This document shows positions 30,501-44,855 of a DNA stretch of 64,000 nt, one piece after another. The stretch spans positions 1 to 64,000 of the forward strand of contig NZ_JAGGLR010000024.1 of assembly GCF_017874715.1 (NCBI RefSeq), read 5' to 3'. Both the position numbers and the translations under genes were made by a program. The first letter of the stretch is position 1. Each line of letters begins with the position of its first letter. Origin of the DNA: Streptomyces iranensis. Lineage in GTDB: Bacteria > Actinomycetota > Actinomycetes > Streptomycetales > Streptomycetaceae. The notes below the pieces were generated by a model. The model was not told the DNA's origin. It was given only the letters and a program-made list of their open reading frames with translations, and did not search any database.

Positions 30501-32355
30501 TGAGCAGAACACGGTGGACAGCTGGCGCTACAAGGTGGTCTGGAAGCCCCTGGCGTCCGCCACCGAGGCGGCCCTCTCGGGCACCTGGCTCGTCGTCCTC
30601 CCCGCGTCGCACGCCGACGACGCCCTCGTGTCCGCCACGGTGAACGGGCTGGAGACGAGCGGCGCCGACATCGTCCGGGTGGTGCTCGACGAATCGGGCA
30701 ACGACCGCTGGACAGTGGCGGAGCGGCTGCGCGCGGCGCTCGACGGGGCCGGGGCGGAGCCCTCGGGCGTGGCGGGCGTGTTCTCGCTGCTGGGTCTTGA
30801 CGAGTCCGGCCACGCGACGTTCGAGGTGGTGCCCGCCGGACTGGCGGCCATGGTGGCGCTGGTCCAGGGGCTGGGCGACGCGGGTGTGGTGGCCCCGCTG
30901 TGGTGCGGCACCCGTGGCGCGGTTTCCGTCGGTCGCTCCGACCGGCTGATGAGCCCGGCGCAGGCGATGGTGTGGGGCCTGGGCCGCATTGTCGGCGTGG
31001 AGTACCCCCAGCGCTGGGGCGGCGCGGTCGATCTGCCCGAGACCATGGACGGCCGCGCGGTGGCCCGTCTGATCGGAGTGCTGGCGGACACGGAGGGCGA
31101 GGACCAGGTCGCGGTGCGCGGCTCCGGTGTGTTCGCCAAGCGCATGGTGCGTGCCTCCGCGGCCGAGGACGCCGAGGGCCTTGGCTCCTGGCAGAGCCGG
31201 GGCTCGGTGCTGGTGACCGGTGGCACGGGCGCGCTCGGTGGCCATGTGGCCCGGTGGCTGGCGCGTACGGGTGCCGGGCATCTGGTATTGACGAGCCGTC
31301 GTGGCATGGAGGCCGAGGGCGCCGCCGAGTTGAAGGCGGAGCTGGAAGACCTCGGGGCCCGGGTGACGGTGGCGGCGTGTGACGCGGCCGACCGGGATGC
31401 GCTGGCCGCGGTGCTGAATGGAATCCCGCGGGAGTTCCCGCTGACCGCCGTGGTGCACACCGCCGGTGTGCTGGACGACGGTGTGGTGGACGCGCTGACG
31501 GTGCGCCGCGCGGCCGGGGTGCTGCGCCCGAAGGTGGACGCCACGCGGAATCTGCACGAGCTGACCGCCGGAATGGACCTGTCGGCCTTCGTGCTGTTCT
31601 CCTCCGGGGCGGGCACGCTGGGCGGCCCGGGTCAGGGCAGCTACGCGGCGGGCAACGCCTACCTCGACGCGCTGGCGCTGCAGCGGCGCGCGGACGGCCT
31701 TCCGGCCACGTCCATCGCCTGGGGCGCCTGGGCCGGAGGCGGCCTCGGCTCCGGCGCGGTCGGCGAGCGGATGGACCGCTCCGGCATGGTCGGCATGGTG
31801 CCCGAGCTGGCCATCTCCGGAATGCAGCAGGCCCTGGAACTGGACGAGACCTTCCTGGTCATCGCCGAGATCGACTGGGACCGCTTCCAGCCGGACTTCG
31901 TCGGCTCACGTCCGAACGCGCTGTTCCGCGAGGTGCCCGAGCTGAACCGTCCGGCCGCCGCCGGTGGCGCCGACGCGGGCGACGGCGACGACGCGATTTC
32001 CGCGCTGCGCCGGGAGATGGCCGAGCTGCCCGCCGCCGAGCAGCCCAAGCTGCTCCTGGAGCTGGTGCGCAACCAGGCCGCCGACGTCCTCGGCTACGAC
32101 AGCGCGGACGCGGTGGAGGCCGACCGTGCCTTCCGCGACCTCGGCTTCGACTCGCTGACCGCCGTCGAGCTGCGCAACCGCCTCGGTGTGGTGACCGGCC
32201 TCCGACTGCCGGTCACCTGCGTCTTCGACTACCCGACCGCCACGGTGCTGGCCCGGTACCTGCACACCGAGATGTTCGGCGACCAGCCGGTCACCTCGGG
32301 CGCCACCGCCGCCGCACCCCAGCGGCCGGAGGGGCTCGACAAGCCCCTGACCACC
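27559..32355 (+). other. PKS module G: KS-AT(methylmalonyl)-KR(B-type)-ACP
   Basis: KS Cys208. AT GHSQG (Ser659) and YASH (760-763) indicate methylmalonyl-CoA. KR cofactor motif from Thr1220, LDD (1305-1307), Tyr1362. ACP Ser1532. Predicted outcome: C6 methyl, C7 hydroxyl. Confidence 0.92.
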
Positions 32356-35300
32356 GATGAGCCCATCGCCATCATCGGCATGAGCTGCCGGTTCCCCGGC
32401 GGGGTGCGCAGCCCCGAGGAGCTGTGGAACCTGCTGATGGCCGAGGGAGACGTGATCTCCGCGTTCCCCGACGACCGTGGCTGGGACATCGACGGCCTCT
32501 ACGACCCGGACCCCGAGAAGTCCGGCACCAGCTACGTCCAGGCGGGCGGCTTCCTCGACGAGGTGGGCCACTTCGACCCGGGCTTCTTCGGGATCTCGCC
32601 GCGTGAGGCGATGGCGATCGACCCGCAGCAGCGGCTGCTGCTGGAGACCTCCTGGGAGGCGTTCGAGCGCGCCGGGGTCGACCCCGTGGCGCTGCGCGGC
32701 AGCCAGACCGGCGTCTTCATCGGCTCCAACTACCACGACTACGGCTCGCGCATCCTGAGCGACGCCGAGGGAGTGGAGGGATACCTCGGACTCGGCAGCG
32801 CCCCCAGCGTCTCGTCCGGCCGTATCTCCTACACCTTCGGCTTCGAGGGCCCGGCCGTCACGGTGGACACGGCGTGCTCGTCGTCGCTGGTCGCACTCCA
32901 CCTGGCCTGCCAGTCGCTGCGGCAGGGCGAGTCCTCGGTGGCGCTGGCCGGCGGTGTGACCATCATGGCCACGCCGGGTACGTTCATCGAGTTCAGCGCC
33001 CAGCGGGTGCTGTCGTTCGACGGCCGGTGCAAGGCGTTCTCGGCGGCCGCCGACGGCACCGGCTGGTCCGAGGGCGTCGGCATGCTGCTCGTGGAGCGGC
33101 TGTCGGACGCGCAGCGCAAGGGCCACAAGGTGCTGGCCGTCATCCGGGGTTCGGCCATCAACCAGGACGGCGCCTCCAACGGTCTGACGGCGCCCAACGG
33201 CCCGTCGCAGCAGCGGCTGATCGAGCAGACGCTGGCCGGTGCCCGGCTGGTCTCCGCCGACGTGGACGTGGTCGAGGCACATGGCACCGGCACTCCGCTC
33301 GGCGACCCGATCGAGGCGCAGGCACTGCTGGCCACCTACGGCCAGGGCCGCCCCGAGGGCCAGCCGCTGCTGCTGGGCGCCATCAAGTCCAACATCGGTC
33401 ATACGCAGGCGGCCGCCGGTGTCGCCGGGGTCATCAAGATGGTGATGGCCATGCGCGAAGGCACCCTTCCCAAGACGCTGCACGTGGACGAGGCGTCGCC
33501 GCATGTGGACTGGTCGGCGGGCGACCTGGAGCTGCTGACCGAGGCCGTGCCCTGGCCGGAGCGGGACCACCCGCGCAGGGCGGCGGTGTCCGCCTTCGGC
33601 GTGAGCGGCACCAACGCGCACACCATCATCGAGCAGGCGCCGGTCTCCGACGAGCCGGAGGCGCCACGGGCGGAGGAGGCCCCGGACACCACCGCGGCCC
33701 CGGTGCCGTGGATCCTGTCCGGCCGGACCGACGCCGCCCTCCGGGGTCAGGCCGAGCGGCTGCGGGACCAACTGGCCACCGCCACCGCAGAGTTCATGCC
33801 CACCGTGGACGTCGGTTATTCCCTCGCGATGACCCGGTCGCTCTTCGACCACCGGGCCGCGCTCGTCGGCGAGGACCGCGCGGACCTGTTGCGTGGCCTC
33901 GAGGCCATCGCGAAGGGCGAGACCGCGCCCGGCGTCGTACGCGGCGTGGCGGGAGCGGCCGGCAAGACGGCGTTCCTGTTCTCGGGCCAGGGCGCGCAGC
34001 GCCTCGGCATGGGACGGGAGCTGTACGACGCCTTCCCGGCGTTCGCCGACGCGTGGGACGAGGTGTGCGCCCACCTGGACGGTCTGCTCGACCGTCCGCT
34101 GCGGGACGTGGTGTTCGCGGCGGAGGGGAGCGCGGACGCCGAGCTGCTGGACCGGACGGCGTTCACCCAGCCCGCGCTGTTCGCGGTCGAGGTGGCGCTG
34201 TTCCGGCTGCTGGAGCACTGGGGCGTCAGCCCCGATGTGGTGATCGGCCACTCCATCGGTGAGATCGCCGCCGCCCACGTGGCCGGGGTGTTCTCGCTGG
34301 AGGACGCGTGCGCCCTGGTGGCCGCCCGTGGCCGGCTGATGCAGGCGCTGCCCGCGGGCGGCGCCATGGTGGCGGTGCAGGCGTCGGAGGACGAGATCGC
34401 TCCGTCGCTGGCCGGGCGTGCGGCCGAGGTGAGCGTCGCCGCCGTCAACGGCCCCACGTCCGTGGTCATCGCGGGCGACGAGGCACCGGCGCTGGAGATC
34501 GCCGCCGAGTGGGAGCGGCAGGGCCGCAAGACCCGTCGGCTGCGGGTCAGCCACGCCTTCCACTCGCCCCGCATGGACGCGATGCTCGGCGACTTCCGCA
34601 AGGTCGTCGAGGAACTGTCGTTCACCCCGCCGGCCATCGCCCTGGTCTCCAATGTGACGGGTCGGCCGGCCGGTGCGGACGAGGTGTGCTCCGCGGAGTA
34701 CTGGGTCCGCCATGTGCGGGAGGCGGTGCGGTTCGCGGACGGTGTGCGGGCGCTCGAAGCGCAGGGCGTGTCCCGGTTCGTCGAGGTCGGCCCCGATGGC
34801 GTGCTCACCGCGATGGCGCGGGAGTGCCTGACGGCCGAGGAGCCTTCGGCTCCCGTCGTGGTGCCGGTGCTGCGCAAGGACCGTCCCGAGACGCGGGCGC
34901 TGACCACGGCGCTGGCCGAGCTCCACGTGAACGGCGTCGCGGTGGACTGGGAGCGGCTCTTCGCCGGACGTGACGCCCGGCAGGTCGAGCTGCCCACCTA
35001 CGCCTTCCAGCGGGAGCGCTACTGGCTGGAGGCCCTGACGTCGTTCGCCAGCGATGTCACCGCCGTGGGGCTCATCCCGCCGACGCATCCGCTGCTGGGC
35101 GCCGCCGTGGAGCTGCCCGACGCGGACGGCTTCCTCTTCACCAGCCGCCTCTCGCCGCAGACGCACCCGTGGCTCGTCGACCACACGATCCAGGACACGA
35201 TCCTGCTGCCCGGCACCGCCTTCCTCGAACTGGCCCTGTACGCCGCCGACCAGGTGGGCTGCGACCGGGTCGAGGAGCTGACCCTCACGGCGCCGCTGGC

Positions 35301-37917
35301 GCTGCCCGAACGCGGCGCGGTCCACCTCCAGCTGGCGGTGAGCGGGCCGGACGAGAACGGCGCGCGCTCGCTGAACGTGTACTCCCGGCTGGAAGAGCCC
35401 GGTATGGAGCAGCCGTGGATCCAGCACGCCTCCGGCCTGCTCGCCCAGGGCGGCGCACCGGACGAGACCGGCCCGGCCGACCTCGCCGTATGGCCCCCGG
35501 AGGGCGCGGAGCGGATCGACACCGAGGACGTCTACGACCGGATGGCCGCGGGTGGCTTCGCCTACGGCCCGGTGTTCCAGGGGCTTCGGTCGGTGTGGAT
35601 CCGTGGCGACGAGGTCTTCGCCGAGGTGCGGCTGCCCGAGGAGAACACCTCGGACGCCGGGCGGTTCGGACTGCACCCGGCCCTGCTGGACGCGGCGGTC
35701 CAGGCCGTCATGTTCGTACCCCAGGAGGAGGCGGGTCTCGCCAGGCTCCCGTTCTCCTGGACCGGCGTATCACTGCGGGCCACGGGCGCCTCGGAGCTGC
35801 GGGTGCGCCTCAGCTCGCTCGGGCCCGACTCGATCGGCCTCACGGTGGCCGACACCAGTGGCCGCTCCGTGGCCACCGTCGACTCCCTGGTGCTGCGGCT
35901 CGTCGCGGAGGGGCAGATCCAGTCGGCCGGCTCCCCGGCGGGCGGGCATGACTCGCTCTTCCGGCTGGACTGGACCCCCGTCCCCGTCGGCGCCCCGGCC
36001 CCCGCCTCCGAAGGCACCTGGGCCGTGCTGGGCACCGACGAACTGGGGGTGCGCTCCGGCTTCGAGGCCGCGGGCGCGGACGTGGTGGCGTACGCGGATC
36101 TGGCCGCGCTGCGCGAGGCGGTCGACGCCGGGGCCACGGCGCCGGACGTCGTCATGGTGGCGGGCGCCGCGGAGGCGGTCGGCATCGACGACGGCGCGGA
36201 CCTGGCGGGACGGGTGCGTGGCACCACGTACCGCGCGCTGGAGCTGGTGCGGACGTGGGTCACCGACGACCGGTTCGACGACTCCTACCTGGTGTTCGTG
36301 ACCCGCGGCGCGATGGGCGCCCGCGCATCCGACGAGGTGCGCACCCCGGCCGAGGCCGCCGTATGGGGCCTGCTGCGCTCCGCGCAGACCGAGCACCCCG
36401 GGAAGTTCCTCCTGGTGGACCTGGACCCGGAGGAGCAGGGCGAGGTGTCCTCGGTGCTCCGGACGGCCCTGACCGCCGAGGAGCCGCAGGTGGCGGTGCG
36501 CGACGGACGGGTGCTCGCGGCGCGTCTCGCCCGGGTGGCCCCGGCCGAGGACCGGCCCGAGCCGGAGACCACGCCGTTCGACGGCCGTGGCACGGTGCTG
36601 ATCACGGGTGGTACGGGTGGTCTGGGTGCGCTGTTGGCCCGTCATCTGGTGGTGGAGCACGGTGTCCGGCGGTTGGTGTTGACGAGTCGTCGTGGTGTGG
36701 AGGCGCCGGGTGCGGCGGAGTTGGTGGCGGAGTTGGCGGGGCTGGGTGCCGAGGCGGCGGCGGTGGCGTGTGATGTCGCCGATCGTGCTTCGGTGGAGAG
36801 CCTGTTGAAGGGGATTGGTTCGGAGCGTCCGCTGTCGGCCGTGGTGCATGCGGCGGGTGTGCTGGATGACGGTGTGGTGGAGTCGCTGACGCCGGAGCGG
36901 GTGGACAGGGTGCTGCGTCCGAAGGTGGACGCGGCGCTGCACCTCCACGAGCTCACGCGCGGCCTCGACCTCTCCGCGTTCGTGGTGTTCTCGTCGGCCT
37001 CCTCCAACTTCGGTGGCGGCGGCCAGGCCAACTACGCGGCGGCCAACGCCTTCCTTGACGCCCTGGCGCACCAGCGCCGCGCGCTCGGCCTCCCCGCGGT
37101 CTCCCTGGCCTGGGGCATGTGGGAGCAGCGCAGCGAGATGACCGGGGACCTCGGCGAGGCCGACCTCCAGCGCATCGCCCGCGCCGGGCTCAACGCGCTC
37201 ACCTCCGAAGAGGGCCTCGCGCTGTTCGACGACGCGCTCGGGACCGACGAGACCGTGCTCGTGCCGACCCATGTGGACCTCGCCGCCCTGCGCGTCCAGG
37301 CCCGCACCGGCGACGTGCCCGCTCTGCTGCGCGGTCTGGTGCGTGTGCCCCGGCGCCGGGTCGCGGCGGCGGAGACCGCGCAGACCGGCACCGGGTCGCT
37401 GCGGGACCGCCTGGCCGGTCTCTCCGCGGCCGACCAGTACCGGGCCCTGCTGGACCTGGTGCGGGTGCAGGTGGCGACCGTACTCGGGCATGGCTCGCCG
37501 GAGGCCGTGGAGCCCGACATGGCCTTCAAGGACATGGGATTCGACTCCCTGACCACGGTGGAGCTGCGCAACCGGCTCAACGCGGAGACCGGGCTGCGGC
37601 TGTCGGCCGTGCTGGTCTTCGACCACCCGACCCCCACGGCGCTGGTGGATCACCTGCGGGAGGAACTCCTGCCGGACGGCGGCGCGGGCGAGCCCGTGGT
37701 CTTCGCCGAGCTCGACAAGCTGGAGCCGCTGCTCTCCAACGTGATGGACGACGGCGAGACCCGCACCAAGGTGGCCGACCGGCTGAGGGAGCTCCTGGAG
37801 AAGCTGGGCGAGGCCGCCGACGGCGCCGACGCCACCGCCGAGATGGCCGAACGCATCGGATCCTCCTCCAACGACGAGCTGTTCGCCTTCATCGACAACG
37901 AACTGGGTCTCTCGTGA
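27559..37917 (+). CDS. Modular type I polyketide synthase (modules G and H)
   Basis: A 3452-residue bimodular synthase. I chose ATG 27559 because GGTGA lies 7 bases upstream and the protein then starts MNEEKLLDYLKRV, like the other docking starts in this operon. An in-frame ATG at 27544 would add five residues but has no ribosome site at normal spacing. Order: docking coiled coil, KS-AT-KR-ACP (G), KS-AT-DH-KR-ACP (H), docking tail ending SNDELFAFIDNELGLS. It adds a methylmalonyl unit (hydroxyl) and a malonyl unit (probably an alkene). Module H carries the second copy of the 373-bp KR repeat and a DH whose motif glycine is aspartate. The gap to the next gene is 52 bp. Confidence 0.96.
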   Translation: MNEEKLLDYLKRVTADLQQTRQRLLEAESADQEPIAIVAMSCRFPGGVNSPEDLWRMVAEGTDAISEFPMDRGWDIDALYDEDPDRPGTSYTTEGGFLENADQFDPAFFGISPREALSMDPQQRLLLETSWEAIERAGIDPTSLRGSRTGVFVGTNGQDYSMLLLGAAESLEDVEGHSGTGNAASIVSGRISYTMGLEGPALSVDTACSSSLVALHLAVQALRQRECTLALAGGVTVMSTPSAFVQFSRQRGLAADGRCKPFGAAADGTGWGEGVGMLLVERLSDAERNGHKVLAVVRGSAINQDGASNGLTAPNGISQQRVIRQALTSARLSAAEVDAVEAHGTGTTLGDPIEAQALMATYGQDRPTDQPLWLGGIKSNIGHTQAAAGVAGVIKMVMAMREGVLPKTLHAEEPSPHIDWTGGAVSLLHETAPWPDRDHPRRAAVSSFGMSGTNAHTILEQAPESEAAEATESGAVDGPVAWVVSGRGAEGLRAQAGQLRAFLTERPELSTADVALSLATTRSAFEHRAVVTGTGREELLQRLEAVAEDTSTSNGVVRGRTGDAGRSVFVFPGQGAQWMGMAVDLLESSPVFAEAMAECETALSAHVDWSLTDVLRGAEGAPGFDRVDVVQPVLFAVMVSLARLWRSVGVEPDAVMGHSQGEIAAACVAGALSLQDAAKVVSLRSQAIAVGLAGRGGMVSVGLPVEQVRERIAAWDGAISVAAVNGPGSVVVSGDPGALDEMVVRLEGEEIRVRRVPVDYASHSAHVEAIRDELLRVLAGIEPRASEVPFYSTVSGELVDTTGLDAEYWYRNLRQTVELEATTRRLLDDGHSVFIEASPHPVLTLPVQQTVETAETQAVVVGTLRRDEGGPERFLNSAAEVFVRGVTVDWAALIEGRGARRVELPTYAFRRQRYWLDVSAAEVSATADGLAADAVDARFWEAVEREDLEALVRTLEVEDEEQQSSLTALLPALSSWRRQRREQNTVDSWRYKVVWKPLASATEAALSGTWLVVLPASHADDALVSATVNGLETSGADIVRVVLDESGNDRWTVAERLRAALDGAGAEPSGVAGVFSLLGLDESGHATFEVVPAGLAAMVALVQGLGDAGVVAPLWCGTRGAVSVGRSDRLMSPAQAMVWGLGRIVGVEYPQRWGGAVDLPETMDGRAVARLIGVLADTEGEDQVAVRGSGVFAKRMVRASAAEDAEGLGSWQSRGSVLVTGGTGALGGHVARWLARTGAGHLVLTSRRGMEAEGAAELKAELEDLGARVTVAACDAADRDALAAVLNGIPREFPLTAVVHTAGVLDDGVVDALTVRRAAGVLRPKVDATRNLHELTAGMDLSAFVLFSSGAGTLGGPGQGSYAAGNAYLDALALQRRADGLPATSIAWGAWAGGGLGSGAVGERMDRSGMVGMVPELAISGMQQALELDETFLVIAEIDWDRFQPDFVGSRPNALFREVPELNRPAAAGGADAGDGDDAISALRREMAELPAAEQPKLLLELVRNQAADVLGYDSADAVEADRAFRDLGFDSLTAVELRNRLGVVTGLRLPVTCVFDYPTATVLARYLHTEMFGDQPVTSGATAAAPQRPEGLDKPLTTDEPIAIIGMSCRFPGGVRSPEELWNLLMAEGDVISAFPDDRGWDIDGLYDPDPEKSGTSYVQAGGFLDEVGHFDPGFFGISPREAMAIDPQQRLLLETSWEAFERAGVDPVALRGSQTGVFIGSNYHDYGSRILSDAEGVEGYLGLGSAPSVSSGRISYTFGFEGPAVTVDTACSSSLVALHLACQSLRQGESSVALAGGVTIMATPGTFIEFSAQRVLSFDGRCKAFSAAADGTGWSEGVGMLLVERLSDAQRKGHKVLAVIRGSAINQDGASNGLTAPNGPSQQRLIEQTLAGARLVSADVDVVEAHGTGTPLGDPIEAQALLATYGQGRPEGQPLLLGAIKSNIGHTQAAAGVAGVIKMVMAMREGTLPKTLHVDEASPHVDWSAGDLELLTEAVPWPERDHPRRAAVSAFGVSGTNAHTIIEQAPVSDEPEAPRAEEAPDTTAAPVPWILSGRTDAALRGQAERLRDQLATATAEFMPTVDVGYSLAMTRSLFDHRAALVGEDRADLLRGLEAIAKGETAPGVVRGVAGAAGKTAFLFSGQGAQRLGMGRELYDAFPAFADAWDEVCAHLDGLLDRPLRDVVFAAEGSADAELLDRTAFTQPALFAVEVALFRLLEHWGVSPDVVIGHSIGEIAAAHVAGVFSLEDACALVAARGRLMQALPAGGAMVAVQASEDEIAPSLAGRAAEVSVAAVNGPTSVVIAGDEAPALEIAAEWERQGRKTRRLRVSHAFHSPRMDAMLGDFRKVVEELSFTPPAIALVSNVTGRPAGADEVCSAEYWVRHVREAVRFADGVRALEAQGVSRFVEVGPDGVLTAMARECLTAEEPSAPVVVPVLRKDRPETRALTTALAELHVNGVAVDWERLFAGRDARQVELPTYAFQRERYWLEALTSFASDVTAVGLIPPTHPLLGAAVELPDADGFLFTSRLSPQTHPWLVDHTIQDTILLPGTAFLELALYAADQVGCDRVEELTLTAPLALPERGAVHLQLAVSGPDENGARSLNVYSRLEEPGMEQPWIQHASGLLAQGGAPDETGPADLAVWPPEGAERIDTEDVYDRMAAGGFAYGPVFQGLRSVWIRGDEVFAEVRLPEENTSDAGRFGLHPALLDAAVQAVMFVPQEEAGLARLPFSWTGVSLRATGASELRVRLSSLGPDSIGLTVADTSGRSVATVDSLVLRLVAEGQIQSAGSPAGGHDSLFRLDWTPVPVGAPAPASEGTWAVLGTDELGVRSGFEAAGADVVAYADLAALREAVDAGATAPDVVMVAGAAEAVGIDDGADLAGRVRGTTYRALELVRTWVTDDRFDDSYLVFVTRGAMGARASDEVRTPAEAAVWGLLRSAQTEHPGKFLLVDLDPEEQGEVSSVLRTALTAEEPQVAVRDGRVLAARLARVAPAEDRPEPETTPFDGRGTVLITGGTGGLGALLARHLVVEHGVRRLVLTSRRGVEAPGAAELVAELAGLGAEAAAVACDVADRASVESLLKGIGSERPLSAVVHAAGVLDDGVVESLTPERVDRVLRPKVDAALHLHELTRGLDLSAFVVFSSASSNFGGGGQANYAAANAFLDALAHQRRALGLPAVSLAWGMWEQRSEMTGDLGEADLQRIARAGLNALTSEEGLALFDDALGTDETVLVPTHVDLAALRVQARTGDVPALLRGLVRVPRRRVAAAETAQTGTGSLRDRLAGLSAADQYRALLDLVRVQVATVLGHGSPEAVEPDMAFKDMGFDSLTTVELRNRLNAETGLRLSAVLVFDHPTPTALVDHLREELLPDGGAGEPVVFAELDKLEPLLSNVMDDGETRTKVADRLRELLEKLGEAADGADATAEMAERIGSSSNDELFAFIDNELGLS
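32356..37917 (+). other. PKS module H: KS-AT(malonyl)-DH(HxxxD)-KR(B-type)-ACP
   Basis: KS Cys1773. AT GHSIG (Ser2232) and HAFH (2332-2335) indicate malonyl-CoA. The DH has catalytic His2542, Asp2711 and Pro2551, but the Gly of HxxxGxxxxP is Asp2546. The KR has a cofactor motif from Thr3016, LDD and Tyr3159. ACP Ser3330. There is no ER. If the DH works despite the substitution this gives the C4-C5 alkene; if not, a C5 hydroxyl. Confidence 0.88.
36589..36961 (+). repeat. 373-bp perfect direct repeat inside KR, copy 2 (module H)
   Basis: Base-for-base identical to 16492-16864. The flanking KR sequence diverges immediately on both sides. It has the same T-ending-codon signature as copy 1, so it contrasts with its own gene. 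Confidence 0.97.
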
Positions 37918-37969
37918 ACCGTTCTCAAGAGCCCGCCAATCCCGACTGGAAAGAGAGTGACGGAGAACG

Positions 37970-44326
<6,357 letters not shown>

Positions 44327-44334
44327 CGCAGCAC

Positions 44335-44369
44335 GCGCCCGCCCGCATCGATGGCCCGCGGGCGGGCGC
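44335..44369 (+). terminator. Hairpin after the thioesterase gene
   Basis: A perfect 12-bp inverted repeat: GCGCCCGCCCGC at 44335-44346 and its complement at 44358-44369, with an 11-base loop. It lies directly after the stop at 44326 and has no T-run, as is usual for Streptomyces. It suggests that the four-gene operon ends here. The rest of the 113-bp gap holds a TTGACG hexamer (44407-44412) that could be a -35 box, but I see no convincing -10. Confidence 0.65.
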
Positions 44370-44439
44370 CCATGCCGAAGCCGAGGTCGGCGCGGCACAC
44401 ACAGCTTTGACGCAGGGTCTTCCACAAGGCAGGAGTTAG

Positions 44440-44855
44440 GTGAGCACCATGTTGAACGGGTCCAGCGACTCGGGAGAGTCCATCGCGCAGGCTGGGCCGG
44501 ATCGTGACGACAGTCCCGAACTGCCGTCACTCGGTCCGGATTTCAGGGAACTGCCGGACCTCGAACAGCGCAGGGTCCTGTTCGACCTGGTACGCGCATA
44601 CGTCGCCGCGGCGCTGCGGTCCGAGTCACCGCGCACACTCGATGCCGAGAGCTCCTTCCTCGACCTGGGTCTTGACTCGCTCGCGGCGGTCAATCTGCAC
44701 CGCGGACTGGTGGCGGCCACCGGGCTCACGCTCGAGGTGTCGCTCGCCTACGACCACCCGACGCCCAGCGAGCTGGTGGACCACCTCCACCGGCAGATCT
44801 TCCCCGTGGCCACGGACGACACCGCCCCCGCGCGTGCCGTCGTGGGCTCCGACGA
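44440..44855 (+). other. Stand-alone loading ACP domain at the PKS N-terminus
   Basis: Residues 1-34 are a Ser/Asp/Gly-rich leader. The ACP follows, with the phosphopantetheine motif LGLDSLAAVN (Ser80), and then directly the KS. Unlike the other three PKS starts in the window there is no DEKLLDYL-type docking coiled coil, so this protein is not designed to receive a chain from another PKS protein. Confidence 0.9.
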
